Assembly: GCF_030272615.1 (NCBI RefSeq)
Contig: NC_081412.1
Location: forward strand, 25,111,860-25,175,859
Length of the DNA stretch: 64,000 nucleotides
Direction of reading: 5' to 3'
Source of the DNA: Cryptomeria japonica
Lineage: Eukaryota > Streptophyta > Pinopsida > Cupressales > Cupressaceae
Numbering within the stretch: position 1 is the first letter of the stretch; every line of letters starts with the position of its first letter. This document shows, piece by piece, positions 24,690 to 37,449 of the stretch. The notes under the pieces are model-generated. The model searched no databases, had not been told where the DNA came from, and worked only from the letters and a program-made list of their open reading frames with translations. The position numbers were made by a program, and so were the translations under genes.

Positions 24690-26051
24690 TGTTGGATATT
24701 GCTGAGAAGTTTGTTGGAATGGTGTGTTGTCGTTGATGTCAACATATTCTTCTGTGCATTCCAATGTCAACATATTCTTCTGTGTATTGCAGTGTTGCAG
24801 TTAGATTAAATGAGTTGGTTCGGTCAATGTGTTGCAGATGAGTTGTTGTGATTTAATGGGTTTTAAGATAAGTATCTCTAGTTGATTCAGCTAAAGTTTC
24901 AATGGTCTGCATGATGATTTGATTGAGTTATGAGGTCCGGTATTGAAGTTGGTTGTTCAGCTATTTATGGTGTTTAATTTCGTGGATTTTTCTCTGCATT
25001 GCTCTAGAATTGAAATATCTTATTTTGCGGATTTGGCAAAGTGTTTAGGACGTTCATATGTGTCCTCAATTTAGATGGTTTGCGATTTGGAGATCCGCAA
25101 GTGAATCTTTCAGTTTGTCAGTCAGTTCAGTTGGTTCTCTTAACGTTTGGTATAATGATGATGAAGATTCTAGTAAGTGGTGATGTTTTGGTGATTTACA
25201 TACCTTGTAGATGTTTTTAGATTGTGTTCTATCTATGTTGATGGTCTGCATTGATCAATGTGCATGTCATTGATCATTTTCTTGATCTGGTGGTGTTATT
25301 CGTGTTATGCGACATTCATGTTGATTGTAGCATGTTGTGGATGTTTGAGGCATAATTCTTGGAGGTTTTTCTTGCGTGCGGTGTTGGTTTAAATCCAGAC
25401 TATGTCTTAGCCGATATTGTTTTGGTCCGCATGTATTGATGTAGCATATATGGATATTATTTTGTAATTTGTATTGAGGGTTGAGCTGACCTTAAAATAT
25501 AGATTGATGATTTGTATAAATATATGTAATAGTCATGTGAGAGATGTGTGTGCATGTATGAACAATGAATTGATCCTTCAGTAGCAGAGGAGAAGTGCGA
25601 AGAAGTGTGAAGAAGTGTGAAAGAGAAAAGTTTGTGTTATGTGCTTAACTGGAATTGTAACCAGGCATGAGTAGGTGCTATTTTATCAGTTCATAATCCT
25701 CTGAATGTAATCCGAATGTTTTTGTAAGACATCAAGTCTTCCTTAGGGTTGTAGCCCTTCTTGTTTTGTGATTTGAGTAGTGAGCTCTAGGCAGTGTTGT
25801 GCATTCCCATTGTAATATTACATTTACTCCTAACATTGTATTATCTCATTGTGGGTATGTTCCCACCGTGGTTTTTTCCTTAACCGGGTTTTCCATGATA
25901 AAAATATTTGTGTTATGTGTGTTGTTGATGTGGTGTTGATTTGTGCTTTAATTATCAATTATCATATCTAAATTTAAGTTTGAGTTGTGTAGAGTTTGTG
26001 AGCAAACTCATTCACCCCCCGCCCTCTCAGTTTGTTGCCATGTTGCCAACA
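24690..26051 (+). repeat. 5' LTR of the + copia element (1362 bp)
   Basis: Direct partner of 30460-31790, with many substitutions and some indels. Confidence 0.85.
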
Positions 26052-26108
26052 ATTGGTATGAAAGATAGATCCTCCAGAAGAATCTTGACCGATTGAGGTG
26101 ATCTAGGA

Positions 26109-26960
26109 TGGAAACCTTTTCTTTTAAGAAGGATAGTCCGAGATTTGATGGAATGAATCTCTCTTTGGAAGAACCGGATGGAATGTCATCTGAGATGCAT
26201 CAGTGAAGACTATTGGAAGATTACTAAGAATGTGTATAATTCTCTTCAGAATGGTCCTACCACTCCGGATGAGATAAAGGAGTTTGAATTCAATATTAGA
26301 GCTAAGGAAGTGTTGTTGAGTGTCTTACCTGATTCTGAGATGACTAATGTGATGGATTTGCAGATTGCTCATGAGATCTGGAAGAAGCTAGAGGCTTTGT
26401 ATAGAGGTTATAACCATGTGAAAGTTGCTAAGTTGCAGAGCTTGAAGGGAAAGTCTGAGATGCTAAAGATGGGTGAAGATGAGAACATTACCTCCTTTAT
26501 GCAGAAGTGAATGAGTTGGTGTTGAAAATCATATGTGTAGGTGGAGTGTTGGAAGAATCTGAGATTGTGGCTAAAGTGTTGAGATCCTTGCCTCCTACTT
26601 ACAAGCACAAGGCTACTACTATTGAGGAGATCTGGACTATGACAAATTTGACTAGAGACATGTTGATTGGAAAGCTTAATGCTTTTGAGCTGAGCAAGTT
26701 TGGTGAATCTCTTCCTAAATCTGAATTTGCATTCAAAGCTACTATTTCCGAGAGAAAGTTATACAAGGGTGTCCAGATATGAGAAGGATATGGGAGAACT
26801 TGAAGAAGAATAGAGAGAGCTTGAAGAGATTGAAGCCCTAATTGCCAGAAGATTGCCTAAAGTTGGCAGTAAGTATGAAGGAAAGTTGTCTTTTAAATGT
26901 TTTTCATGTAACAAGATAGGACATTTTGCCTTAAGATGTCTGGAAAGAGTTTCTAAGAAG
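26109..26960 (+). pseudogene. Copia gag with zinc knuckle, frameshifted
   Basis: A start at 26109 gives METFSFKKDSPRFDG. A frameshift near 26165 moves the UBN2-type gag into the frame that runs to 26510 (LQIAHEIWKKLEALYRG). A second shift at about 26507 leads to the frame to 26782 (VAKVLRSLPPTYKHKAT). After a further shift the CCHC knuckle CFSCNKIGHFALRC lies at about 26898-26940. Gag would form the virus-like particle that packages the element RNA. At least three frameshifts make this copy inactive. Confidence 0.8.
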
Positions 26961-27149
26961 CCATTGAAGCCATATAAGCCTAAATATAAAAAGAGGTGTT
27001 ATTTTGTTGTTGATGGTGTGACAGATGATGAATATGAGAAGGGAAATTCAGAAGATGAGTGGGTGTTCATTGCTATCAAGGAAGAAGATTCGATGACTGT
27101 TGATTCTACTAGTTGCATTATTGAAGAGAAAGCTTTGGTTGTTAAAGTT

Positions 27150-28394
27150 GAAGAGAAAGATGAACGGTTTATTGACAGTGATTGCTCTCATCACATGATG
27201 GGTGATAAGAGTAAGTTTGTGAGTATGGAAAAGTATGATGATGGTGTAGTAAGATTTGGTGATGACAAAGCTCTAGTATATTCCATGGTAGAGGTTCTAT
27301 TTCTCTTGATGGTAAGCATAACACTGATGATGTCTTGTATGTTGAAGGTCTAAAGTATAACCTTTTGAGTGTTGGATAGATGGTTGATAAGGGGTATGAT
27401 TTGTAATTCAAGAATGACAATTGTAAGATCTTGAGTAACTCCGAAATTGAGATTGCATCAGGTAGAAAGACCAAAGGTAATATCTTTCACTTGAATGTTG
27501 GTAATAAAAGTTGTTTGATTGCTCAGATTGATGAAAGTTGGTTGTGGCATAGAAGGATGTGTCATGTAAATTTTGATTGCATGGTTAAGATAATTTCTAC
27601 TCAAGAAGTGAGAGATCTGCCTAAGTTGATAAAGCCTTCTAATCCAATATGTAAGGAATGTCAATTAGGGAAGCAGGAAAGAGTTTCTTTTAAAGGAAAA
27701 CAATATACATCTAATGGAATATTGGATCTTATGCATATTTATCTATTTAAGGGAGAAGTTTGAAGCATTGGAGAAAGTCAATATTTTTAAAGCTATGGTT
27801 GAGATTGAGACTAGAGTGAAGTTGAAGTGTCTGAGATTTGACAGAGGTGGTGAATTTACTTCTAGTGAATTCTATTCTTTTTGTGAAGAGCATGGGGTGA
27901 AGAGATAGTTATTTGCTCTGTGGACCCCTCAACATAATGGTGTTATGGAAGTGAATAACATGACAATTCAGGAAGCTGCTAGAACAATGATGATTGAAGG
28001 AAATGTTTCACATATCTATTGGAGAGAAGTTGTGAGTAATGTTGTATACACTTTTTATCGGGTGCATATCAAGGGTGATACCAATAAGCCTCCTTATGAA
28101 TTATGGTTTGGTCATGTTCCTATAGTTAGATATTTTAGAACTTTTGGAAGTAAATGCTATATCAGAAGAGATGAAGATCTAGAGAAGTTTGATGCTAGAT
28201 ATGATGAAGGAATCTTTCTTGGTTATTCTACTAAGAGAAAGGCCTACCGGCGTTATAATAAGAGATTGAGAAAGATAGTTGATAGTGCTAATGTGAAAGT
28301 GGATGAAGGAAATGAGTATCAACCCAGATGCTTCAGATATGATTTAGACGATCAAGATTTCAGTGCAGATAAAAGAAAGCAAGTGCAGACCTAG
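27150..28394 (+). pseudogene. Copia protease and integrase relic
   Basis: The protease active site reads FIDSDCSHHM near 27166, where copia proteases have DSG, so the glycine is lost. The integrase HHCC finger is visible (LWHRRMCHVN near 27545 and CKECQLGK near 27650). The core is damaged: between about 27745 and 27770 roughly 90 bp are missing, which removes the first catalytic aspartate region. The second acidic region survives as RFDRGGEF, and after a TAG at 27907 the last catalytic glutamate region follows (NGVMEVNN). The GKR-type C-terminal segment GIFLGYSTKRKAYRRYN is present near 28210-28260. Confidence 0.8.
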
Positions 28395-30134
28395 AGTCAA
28401 ACTCAAAGTAAACTGGAAAAGACTGAGAATGAAGGAGAAGGTGCAAGAGCTAGTGCTCAAGAGTTTGGAAATCATGAAAATCCTAAGATTCCCAGGTATG
28501 TAAGGTTAAATCATTTAGAAACTCAGGTCATAGAAGATAAGAATAGAGGTGTGATGACTATGAGAAGAATTGTTGAAGAGTATTGCTTCATCTCCAAGAT
28601 TAAACCTAAGGATGTTGATGAAGCATGTAAAGATGAAAATTGGGTTAAAGCAATGGAAGAAGAATAGAATCATATTGAAAAGAATAATACATGGATTCTA
28701 GTTCCTAGACCTAAGGATAATAATGTGATTGGAACTAAATGGGTGTTTCAGAATAAATTGATGAACAAGGTGAAGTTGTTAGGAATAAAGATAGACTGAT
28801 TTGTAAGGGTTATTCTTAGATGGAAGGAATTGATTTTGAAGAGACTTTTGCTCCAATAGCTAGAATTAAAGATGTTAGATTATTTCTTGCTTATGTTGCT
28901 TACAAATATTTAAAAGTGTACCAAATGGATGTCAAGTCAGCCTTTCTTAATGGCGAGTTGGAAGAAGATGTCTATATTGAGCAACCAGATGGTTTTCAGT
29001 TGACGAATCAGAAGGATATGGTTTGCAAATTGAAGAAAGCATTGTATGGATTGAAGCAAGCCCTAAGAGCTTGGTACGCCAAATTGGATAAGTATTTGAT
29101 GAAGCTTGAATTCAATAAAGGTATTGCTGAGAGTAATTTGTACTTCAAGATTGATAATGTAACATCTTAATTGTTGAAGTTTTTGTTGATGATATTATTT
29201 TTGGTGGAAATGATGGTTTGTGCAAGAAGTTTGCTGATGATATGTAGAATGAGTTTGAGATGTCCATGATTGGTGAGATGAAATTATTTTTGGGATTAAA
29301 AATTAATTAGTTGGATAAAGGTATTTTTATACATCAATCTAAGCATGTGAAGAAATTTTTGAACAAGTTTGGTTTAGATGATCAAAAACCTGTTGGTACC
29401 CCTATGATAATCGAATGTAAGCTGACAAAGGATGATGATTCTCTGAAAATAAATCAGACTAGATACAAATCTATGATTGGTGGATTCTTGTATTTGACTT
29501 AGACCAGAATAGATATTATGAATATTGTATGTCTTGTTGCTAGATTTCAAGTTGATCCTAAGGAATCTCATGTTGTTGTTGTTAAGAGAATTTTTCAGAT
29601 TTTGAAAGGGACAGTTGATTTTCATTTGTGGTATCCTAGAGATGATGACTTTACTTTGAGTGCTTTTACATATGCTAATTGAGCTCGTGATGTGGATGAC
29701 AGAAAGAGTACTAGTGGCAATGCATTTTTATTGGTAAATAAGTTGATTTCATGGATGAGTAAGAAGCAGAATGCTATCTCTTTATCTACTGCAAAAGTCG
29801 AATACATTGTTGCTGCTAGAAATTGTACTCAAGTGATGTGGATGAAGCAGATGTTGAAGGATATCATAGTTGTTTTTGATGAGCCTACTGCTATATACTT
29901 GTGATAATTCAAGTGCTATCAACATTTTTAAGAATCTGATGTTGCATTCTAAGACCAAGCATATATCAATCAAGTTTCATTTTTTGAGAGAGAAGGTGAA
30001 TGATAAGGAAGTCAGATTAGAGTATGTGTACAAAGGAATGGATTACGGACATCTTCACGGAGCCTTTGCCTAAAGATACTTTTGAGTATGTAAAAAAGAA
30101 GCTAGGGGTAATTGCCCCTCCTGATGAGAACTAA
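28395..30134 (+). pseudogene. Copia reverse transcriptase and RNase H relic
   Basis: The RT motifs appear in order: GTKWVFQNK near 28732, [11 protein letters not shown] at 28850, [18 protein letters not shown] at about 28922-28975, [11 protein letters not shown] at 29028, and the catalytic FVDD (usually YVDD) near 29178. RNase H follows with DDRKSTSGNAF near 29693 and the conserved ALS/AE segment near 29780-29815. Stops, mostly TAG, break it at about 28666, 28819, 29246, 29310 and 29502. The frame ends near 30134. It would copy element RNA into cDNA if intact. Confidence 0.85.
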
Positions 30135-30459
30135 GATGCATAGAGTTGCATCAGTCCGATAGACTTCACAGAGATATCTTATGATCTAGATTGATAAGTG
30201 GTGGTTTCTACTCAGGGGGAGTAGTCAGTGTTGTGGTTCAGATGTTCAATTTTGTTTTGGGGGAGATAGTGTTTGGCTAAGGGAGAGAGATTTGTGTTGT
30301 ATGTTCATTTTTCATTGATGTCAAAGGGGGAGAAGAGCATGTGAAAAACTGATATATCTTGTGCATGATCTTAGGGGGAGATTGTTGGTTGTTGATTTCT
30401 TTCTTTGCATTGATTGTTTTTTACATTCATATGTTGTCATCAATGCCAAAGGGGAAGAT

Positions 30460-31790
30460 TGTTGGATATTGTTGATAAGTTTGTTGGAATGGTGTGTTGT
30501 CATTGATGTCAACATATTCTTCTGTGTATTCCAATATCAACATATTCTTATGTGTATTCCAATGTTGTAGTCAAATTAAATGAGTTGGTTTGGTCAATGT
30601 GTTGCAGATGAGTTGTTGCAGTTTAATGGATTTTGAGATAAATATGTCTAGTTGATTCAGCTAAAGTTTCAGTGGTCTGCATGATGATTTTATCAAGTTA
30701 TGAGGTTCGGTATTGAGGTTGGTTGTTCAACTGTTTGTGGTATTCAGTGTCATAGATTTTGCTCTGCATTGCTCTAGAATTGAAATATCTTGTTTTGCAG
30801 ATTTGGCAAAGTGTATGGGGCGTTCATATGTGTCCTCAATTCAAATGGTTTGTGATTTAGAGGTCCGCAAGTGAATCTTTCAGTTCGTCAATCAGTTCAG
30901 TTGGTGCTCTTGAGGTTTAGTATAATGATAATGAAGATTCTAAGTGGTGATGTTGTGGTTGTTGTTGTGGTGATTCACGTAGCTTGTGGATGTTTTTAGA
31001 TTGTTTTTTATCCATGTTGATGGTTCGCATTGATCGTTGTGCACATCATTGATCATTTTCTTGATCTGGTGGTATTCTTCATGTTATGCGACATTCATGA
31101 TGATTGTAGCGTGTTGTACATGCTTGAGGCGTAATTCTTGGAGGTGTTTCTTACGTGCGATGTTGGTTTAGGTCCAGACTATGTCTTAGCCGACATTGTT
31201 TTGGTTTGCATGTATGGATATTATTTTATACTTTGTGTTGAGGGTTGAGCCAACCTTGAAATATAGGTTGATGATTTGTATAAATATATGTAATAGTCAT
31301 GTGAGAGATGTATCTGTGTGTGCGAACAATGAATTGATCCTTTAGCGGCAAAGGAGAAGTGCGAAGAAGTGTGAAAGAGAAAAGTTTGTGTTATGTTCTT
31401 AATAGTAACTATAACCAGGCATAAGTAAGTGCTATTTTATCAGTTCATAATCCTCTAGATGTAATCTGAATGTTTTTGTAAGACAGTGAGTCTTCCTCAA
31501 GGTTGTAGCCCTTCTTGTTTGAGCAGTGAGCTCTAGGCAATGTGCCTGAATACATGTGCATTCCCCATTGTAATATTACATTTACTCCTAGCAGGGTATT
31601 ATCTCATTGTGGGTAGGTTTCCACCGTAGTTTTTCCCTTAACCGAGTTTTCCACGTCAAAAAATCTTGGTGTTATGTGTGTTGTTGATGTGGTGTTGATT
31701 TGTGCTTTAACTGTTAATTATCAAATCTGGATTTAAATTTCCCCCCCCCCACCCCACCCCCACTCTCAGTTTGTTGCCTTGTTGCCAACA
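30460..31790 (+). repeat. 3' LTR of the + copia element (1331 bp)
   Basis: Preceded by about 325 bp of non-coding sequence with three G-rich tracts. Near its end it carries a C run (31741-31770) that is not in the 5' copy in that form. Confidence 0.85.
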
Positions 31791-32371
31791 CTTCCTAGCC
31801 TTGTTGGGGCATTTTGAACCACTAGGAACTCCACAATATTTAAAATCTTCAAAGTCATCATTGATAGTTGAGGGTTGCAAGGGAACTCAAAACTTTGTGG
31901 GGGATTTTGGGTGTTCCCAAAATCTCTTTCCTCTAATTCTTCATAACTTTGATCAAACTTAGCCAATTTTACTTAAGACTTGAAAATAGAACCTTTTGGC
32001 TTCTCTTCATTATGGAATATTCAATTTGCTAGTAGACCAAGGAATAAGCCTGTCGACGAAATTCAACAGGAATTGGAACTCGTTGGTGGTTGTAAGGGTT
32101 CTTGGAACCAATTGAAGACTTGTTCCCAACGTAGGCTAAACCTCTGATTTGACATAACTTGACCAAATCGATTATATTTTTTGCTAAATTCACACTATAT
32201 TAACCCATTATGCTCCCCTACAAGATGATGCTCTCAGATAGTCAAAATTTCATCTTAAAAAATCTTCTTGAGCAAACTCAAAAACCAATAGGAATAGAGC
32301 AAAAACTAAACTGGAAAACCTGATATGCTTTTGTTGATGTTGGATCGCCTATGAGCTTGGATGCTCCTACA
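31791..32371 (-). repeat. Right copy of the old minus element, part 3
   Basis: Aligns with 14327-14917, from the CTTCC start to the GGATGCTC region near the end. On the minus strand the LTR would begin TGTAGGAGCATCC. Confidence 0.55.
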
Positions 32372-33245
32372 TCAAAATGGTAACTAAAACAACCTTGATT
32401 ATAATAAAATACTAGTATTAGATGAGCTGTCAAAAAAACTCCAATGGTTCACCTCATTAACATCATAAGCACCCAATTAAATCTAAACAATGATGACAAA
32501 ATAAATAGATTTAACAAATACCTTCTTAAATAAGATTAAATATTATTGTCATAGAATTTTAAATAAATATTACTTTGAAAAATTATATATATATATGCTA
32601 GTTCACTGGAACTTGTGCGGTCAGCATGCATTTTGTCATTAATAAAAGATAAATAGTTGGTTGTTTAATGGAGCCAAAAACGGCCCATACAATGCCTGCG
32701 GCGTGAAGACAAGTTTAGAGGAATCGTGCCCTAAAAACAAATCTACTAGTAAACGTCCTTCTTAAGCAAGGGATAATAGCTAGCTAGCCAGTTCCAATAA
32801 GGATAACTTTCACACGTATGCACACTGAAAACAAGAATATCAGATTCACGTATGCACACTGACACAATGCATTGTTTTATTTTTCCATAGTCAAATTCCG
32901 ATACCAATTAGGAATTTATTACCCATAGTGTAGTAAGATTCAGATCCCAATTAGGAATTAGTGTATCCCTAGGATCCATTATCAACCAGGATAAGAAGCA
33001 ATGAATAAAAAGATTCCAATAAAAGCCTGTTACTGGGTCCCATCAACAGCTTTAACCAACTACTTTACTGAATAAAATCCCTAAGTTGCTTGTGTAATTG
33101 GCTTATCTCAGACCTTTTGGTCCAACTTAAAACTGGCAGGTGTGACCTTGACCTGCCATTCTTACAAGCATATGTTCTGTTCAAGTATTTTGGCGATAGG
33201 AGTGCAAAAATAATTTCAGGAAAGGAAAAAAGACTTGTTTGATCA
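32372..33245 (+). promoter_or_regulatory. Upstream region of NPF copy 1, with short direct repeats
   Basis: This is the only non-transposon sequence before the gene, so its promoter and 5' UTR should lie here. No clear TATA box was found. The 16-bp word CACGTATGCACACTGA occurs at 32813 and 32847, and CCAATTAGGAATT at 32904 and 32947. A perfect 7-bp inverted repeat GGCAGGT/ACCTGCC lies at 33135-33157. Any regulatory role is a guess. Confidence 0.4.
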
Positions 33246-36200
33246 ATGGGTACTAAAGTGGGAGAAGGATCTCTGGAAGCTGCTCTGTTAGAAGATGGGA
33301 GTTCTCCACTGTTGGTGTCAGAAACGGTTAGAAATTCGTCAAATATTATGTTGTTTTAGTGAATTTGCTAATTGGGATAGCAGTTTTTTTGGTTTGGTTT
33401 ATTTAATCAATCATTAGTGCCTTCCTCATAATTTCAGAAAATTTTGTAATCCTTTCTTTTTTATAAAAATGGTTTATGGGTGTTCCTGTTTTTGGGGTTT
33501 GGTAAATTGCTTACTCTTAATATCAGATTTTTTGTTTAAGCATTTGAGTTTTGTGATTTTGGTTATTGGGTTTTCTCTTGGGAAATTGATTGCAGTAAAC
33601 ATTGGAAAACATCAGATTGGTTTGTTTATTCTTACTGCTTAATGGGTTTTTTTAATTTGTAAATCAATCCCTTGCCGAGAAGCCTATTGGCTTGACTGCA
33701 TTTGGCCTATTGTTTGGAGATATTTGGAACGTGGAATTCAATGCAGTATGTTATTCAATGGGCACATGACCATGTCTTTCATGGATTTCAACAGCGGTGT
33801 ATATTTTATTTGAGTCATAAATTGGCGTCTTGAGAAGAAACTTTTGGCTTAACTTTTCGCATGACTGCATAATTTGGGGATTTGAAGGGGCGTTTGGTAA
33901 ATTCAACCCTTGCAGAGAAATCTTCGTCACGTTACTTGTACTTGGTCTCACTTGTTGGTGTGTGTCAAACTCAGAATTTAATTCGGTGCAGTAATTGATT
34001 TTACGCGACCTTCTCTTATTGTGGGTGTGGACCTGTTTTTTTGGGGGGGATTTCTTCATTTTCGTACAATTTTTATTGTTTAGTGTTTGGTAAGTTGGCT
34101 TTCTGCAGAGAAATCTTTGGCTTAAATGCATTCAGAACTTGCAGTTGACCTATTTTGTTGAAGTAGACGGCAGCTAGAATTTGATGAGTTAGGTTACTGA
34201 ATTTTCGCAATGACATATCTTCATCAGAATGGAAACCGGGTTGTTTTTCTTAGGGGGATAAATGGAAATTAGTTCCTGGAGGAGAAACCTCCAGCGTAAA
34301 AGCACCCTGGATTTGCACCTGGCATAGTTTGTTGATATGTATAAATGATGCTGTATTACTCAATTTTACGCATGAACATGTGTTTGAGGGATTTGGACCT
34401 GAGGCTCATGTATGAAAATACCATCGATTTACCATTTGAGTTTATCCCATTGACTATTTCATGTGTAAACAAGCCCTAGTTTGCATTTGCTTAAATTTCG
34501 GTGTCTTGTGGAGTCTAGGCCTTAAAATTAAGGGCTTCTGCAATTAGAGGACAGATATTTTGATGAAAAAAAATTGTTAATGGAGAGGATTTGCCAAAGT
34601 TTCTTTTGCTGAGTAATTGTTTGTAGCTTTAATCATTTGGTAAGAAACAAGCATTAAAAGGTTTATATTTTCATTTCTTGTCCACGGATGATTTGTAGTA
34701 TTTGTTACCATGATCACCCAGGTTCAGACGCGACGAGAGGTCTGTTTTTTTTATAACTTTGCACCATTAGTATGTTTCTTTATTTTTTTCCAAACTTGTC
34801 TTCGAAGGGGGTTTCTGAGGGGGAAAAGAAAATCTACTCTCAACAATTTATCTTTAGAAAATTTTTTGATGAAATAGCTCAAATGAACTATTGCATTTAT
34901 GATGTCAATGAAGTCAAATTACGTCATTCTGATATACCATTAACTAGGCTAGATTCATAAAGTTGAGTTTTGTTAATTTCCTGATATTGCTTAATGTCAT
35001 CAGATTTCTGCAATCCATGAGACTATGCTGTTTGATTCTGAATTTGATGCTAAAACAATTTACCCAATCAAATCCAGAAACAAACAACATTAGATTTATT
35101 GCTGTTTGATACATGGATAAACTTAAGTGATCTTGTACTAGTCTTAGTGGTCTACTTCCAGTTGCTCATTAGACACATCTTTTATAATATCCTTATTTGA
35201 GAATTAAAATCCCTTTTGACACTACGTGAAGATTTTAAATCTTATGCCACTATGTTCTATGGTTGCAATTAATATAATGTGTTGTATGTTTGACAGGAAG
35301 GAAAGTACACTGGAGATGGATCTGTTGATACTGAGGGAAGGCCTTCTGTAAAAGCAGTTACAGGCAACTGGAGGGCTTGTCCATTCATCTTAGGTTTGTC
35401 TTTAATAGACATGTGAATTGCTTGTAAATACTATTATACATGCTTTGCTGATAAGGTTATGTGAGCCTGTTTGTATTGTTTGAAAAATTTTCGTCTCATT
35501 TAATTAATTTTATTTTTTGCATTGCAGGAAATGAGTGCTGTGAGCGATTGGCATATTATGGTATCAATACCAATTTAGTGACTTACTTGACTAAGATTTT
35601 ACATCAGGGTAATGCCTCTGCTGCAAAGAGTGTCAACACTTGGGCAGGCACCTGCTATGTTACACCACTTCTGGGGGCAGTTTTGGCTGATGCATACTGG
35701 GGCCGTTTTTGGACCATTGCAGTTTTTTCTACAATCTACTTCATTGTATGCTTAAATCTTGCAAAACATTTTTATTGCAAAGTTGAATTGAGAAGCTTGC
35801 TAAGTCTAGTTTTACGTCGGGAGTCTGATTCCTAAGTCCTTTCTAACCATGCACTTACTGAATATATTCACGGACGTATCATTTAGGGTATGCCTAACAA
35901 GGTTCTCTGACTTTTGTAGGGGATGGCAACATTGACTTTGTCAGCATCTCTCGCATTCTTGAAGCCTCCTTCATGCACAGGAACCGATTGCCCAACAGCA
36001 ACTTTTGCACAATCTGGTGTGTTTTTCCTTGGGCTGTACCTAATTGCGCTGGGAACTGGAGGCATCAAACCTTGTGTCTCTTCTTTTGGAGCAGACCAAT
36101 TTGATGATACCGATCCTGTAGAAAGAAAGAAAAAGGGCTCATTTTTCAACTGGTTTTACTTTTCAATCAACGTTGGGGCTCTTATCGCAAGTAGTGTTCT

Positions 36201-37449
36201 TGTTTATGTCCAGGACAATATTGGTTGGGGATGGGGTTTTGGTATTCCTACAGTATTTATGGGAGTAGCCATATTCAGTTTCTTTTCTGGTACTCCGCTT
36301 TATAGGTTCCAAAAACCTGGAGGTAGCCCTGTCACTAGGCTATGTCAGGTTGTAGTTGCATCAGTGCGCAAATTAGGAGCTGAGGTCCCTAACGATCAAT
36401 CACTTCTATACGAATTACAAGACAAGAAATCTGCAATTCAAGGAAGCCGGAAACTAGAACACACTGATGAATTCAAGTAAGCCAAAATCTTTAGTTCATT
36501 GTAATGCTCTCTTTAGAAATAGCATATATAATAAAATATTGCACACTGTCAAGACACTATTTGATGTGATGCAGCAAATTGCAATCTTAGTTACTTTCTT
36601 ATTGAAGAGTATATAATTTGCAGGTGCCTCGACAGAGCAGCTACAATTGTAGATGATGATGTTAGGAAGGGTGATTATTCTAATCCTTGGCGGCTATGTA
36701 CTGTGACCCAAGTTGAGGAATTGAAGATTCTCCTTCGTATGTTTCCGGTTTGGGCAACTACTATTGTCTTTTCTGCCGTTTATGCTCAAATGTCTACAAT
36801 GTTTGTAGAACAGGGAATGACCTTGGACACTAGCATTGGATCATTTCATATTCCTCCAGCATCATTATCCATATTTGATACTCTCAGTGTCATTTTATGG
36901 GTTCCAATATATGATGGTCTAATTGTACCACTTGCACGGAAATACACTAAGCAAGAAAGGGGTTTTACACAGCTGCAGCGAATTGGCATTGGTCTGTTGA
37001 TATCTGTAATGGCTATGGCAGTAGCTGCTTTGGTTGAAATAAGGCGTTTGGATTTGGTAAAAAGTCATAACTTAGTTCATGACAGTGTCACAACAGTTCC
37101 AATGAGCATTCTTTGGCAAATTCCCCAGTATTGCTTGATTGGTGCGGCAGAGGTTTTTACCTTTATAGGACAGCTGGAGTTTTTCTATGATGAATCACCT
37201 GATGCTATGCGCAGTTTATGCAGTGCGCTATCTCTCCTTACAACAGCGTTAGGCAACTATTTAAGTAGCTTCATCGTTACAGTCATTGCGTATGTCACCA
37301 CCAAAGGGGGAAAACCAGGATGGATACCTGATAATTTGAATGAAGGGCACCTGGACTACTTCTTCTGGCTTTTGGCATTACTGAGCCTGTCGAATTTGTT
37401 CGTATATCTTTCTTGTGCCCACCGGTACAAATACAAAAAGGCTGATTGA
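33246..37449 (+). CDS. NPF8-like: NPF/PTR family proton-coupled transporter, NPF8-like (copy 1, complete, five exons)
   Basis: Exons: 33246-33326, 35297-35393, 35528-35745, 35920-36476 and 36624-37449. All introns are GT..AG and the spliced frame gives 592 residues, the usual size for the family. The start is the first ATG that joins in frame to exon 2. The proton-coupling motif ECCER lies at residues 62-66. [11 protein letters not shown] (about 174-184) and [13 protein letters not shown] (about 206-220) are POT signatures. A long hydrophilic loop at about 262-345 separates the two six-helix halves. The sequence is closest to what I know of Arabidopsis PTR2/NPF8.3-type di- and tripeptide transporters, so H+-driven peptide uptake across the plasma membrane or tonoplast is likely. 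The NPF family also moves nitrate and hormones, so substrate is not proven. All motifs are intact and it is probably functional. An AATAAG-type poly(A) signal may lie near 37662. Confidence 0.93.

Larger units (their letters stand above)
24690..31790 (+). mobile_element. Ty1/copia retrotransposon, full length but decayed
   Basis: The LTRs at 24690-26051 and 30460-31790 start TGTTGG and end CCAACA, a perfect inverted pair. Flanks are CTTTC and CTTCC, probably one 5-bp target duplication with a mutation. A degraded primer site (TTGGTATGAAAG) follows the 5' LTR and a purine tract (AAAGGGGAAGAT) precedes the 3' LTR. The interior holds gag, zinc knuckle, protease, integrase, reverse transcriptase and RNase H in copia order. 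All are broken by stops, frameshifts and a deletion in the integrase core. It cannot be autonomous. Confidence 0.9.
12521..32371 (-). mobile_element. Old minus-strand LTR element, disrupted by three nested insertions
   Basis: A repeat at 12521-14917 recurs, interrupted, at 21365-22113, 24497-24689 and 31791-32371. On the minus strand the second copy ends at 21365 and is followed by TGGTATCAAAGG (21351-21362), a near-perfect initiator-Met primer site. This makes the right copy a 5' LTR and the left copy a 3' LTR. The interior proper is only 14918-15143 plus 20307-21350, once the Gypsy insert is removed. It shows no recognisable retroviral domain, so the element may have been non-autonomous or may be eroded. 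Clear target duplications and a purine tract were not found, so the exact ends are uncertain. Even if the LTR reading fails, the repeat pair itself is clear. Confidence 0.55.

Noticed and set aside
33751-34131. 126-codon minus frame in intron 1 of NPF copy 1
   Set aside because: It is antisense within an intron, with no recognisable domain and a composition like translated AT-rich intron.
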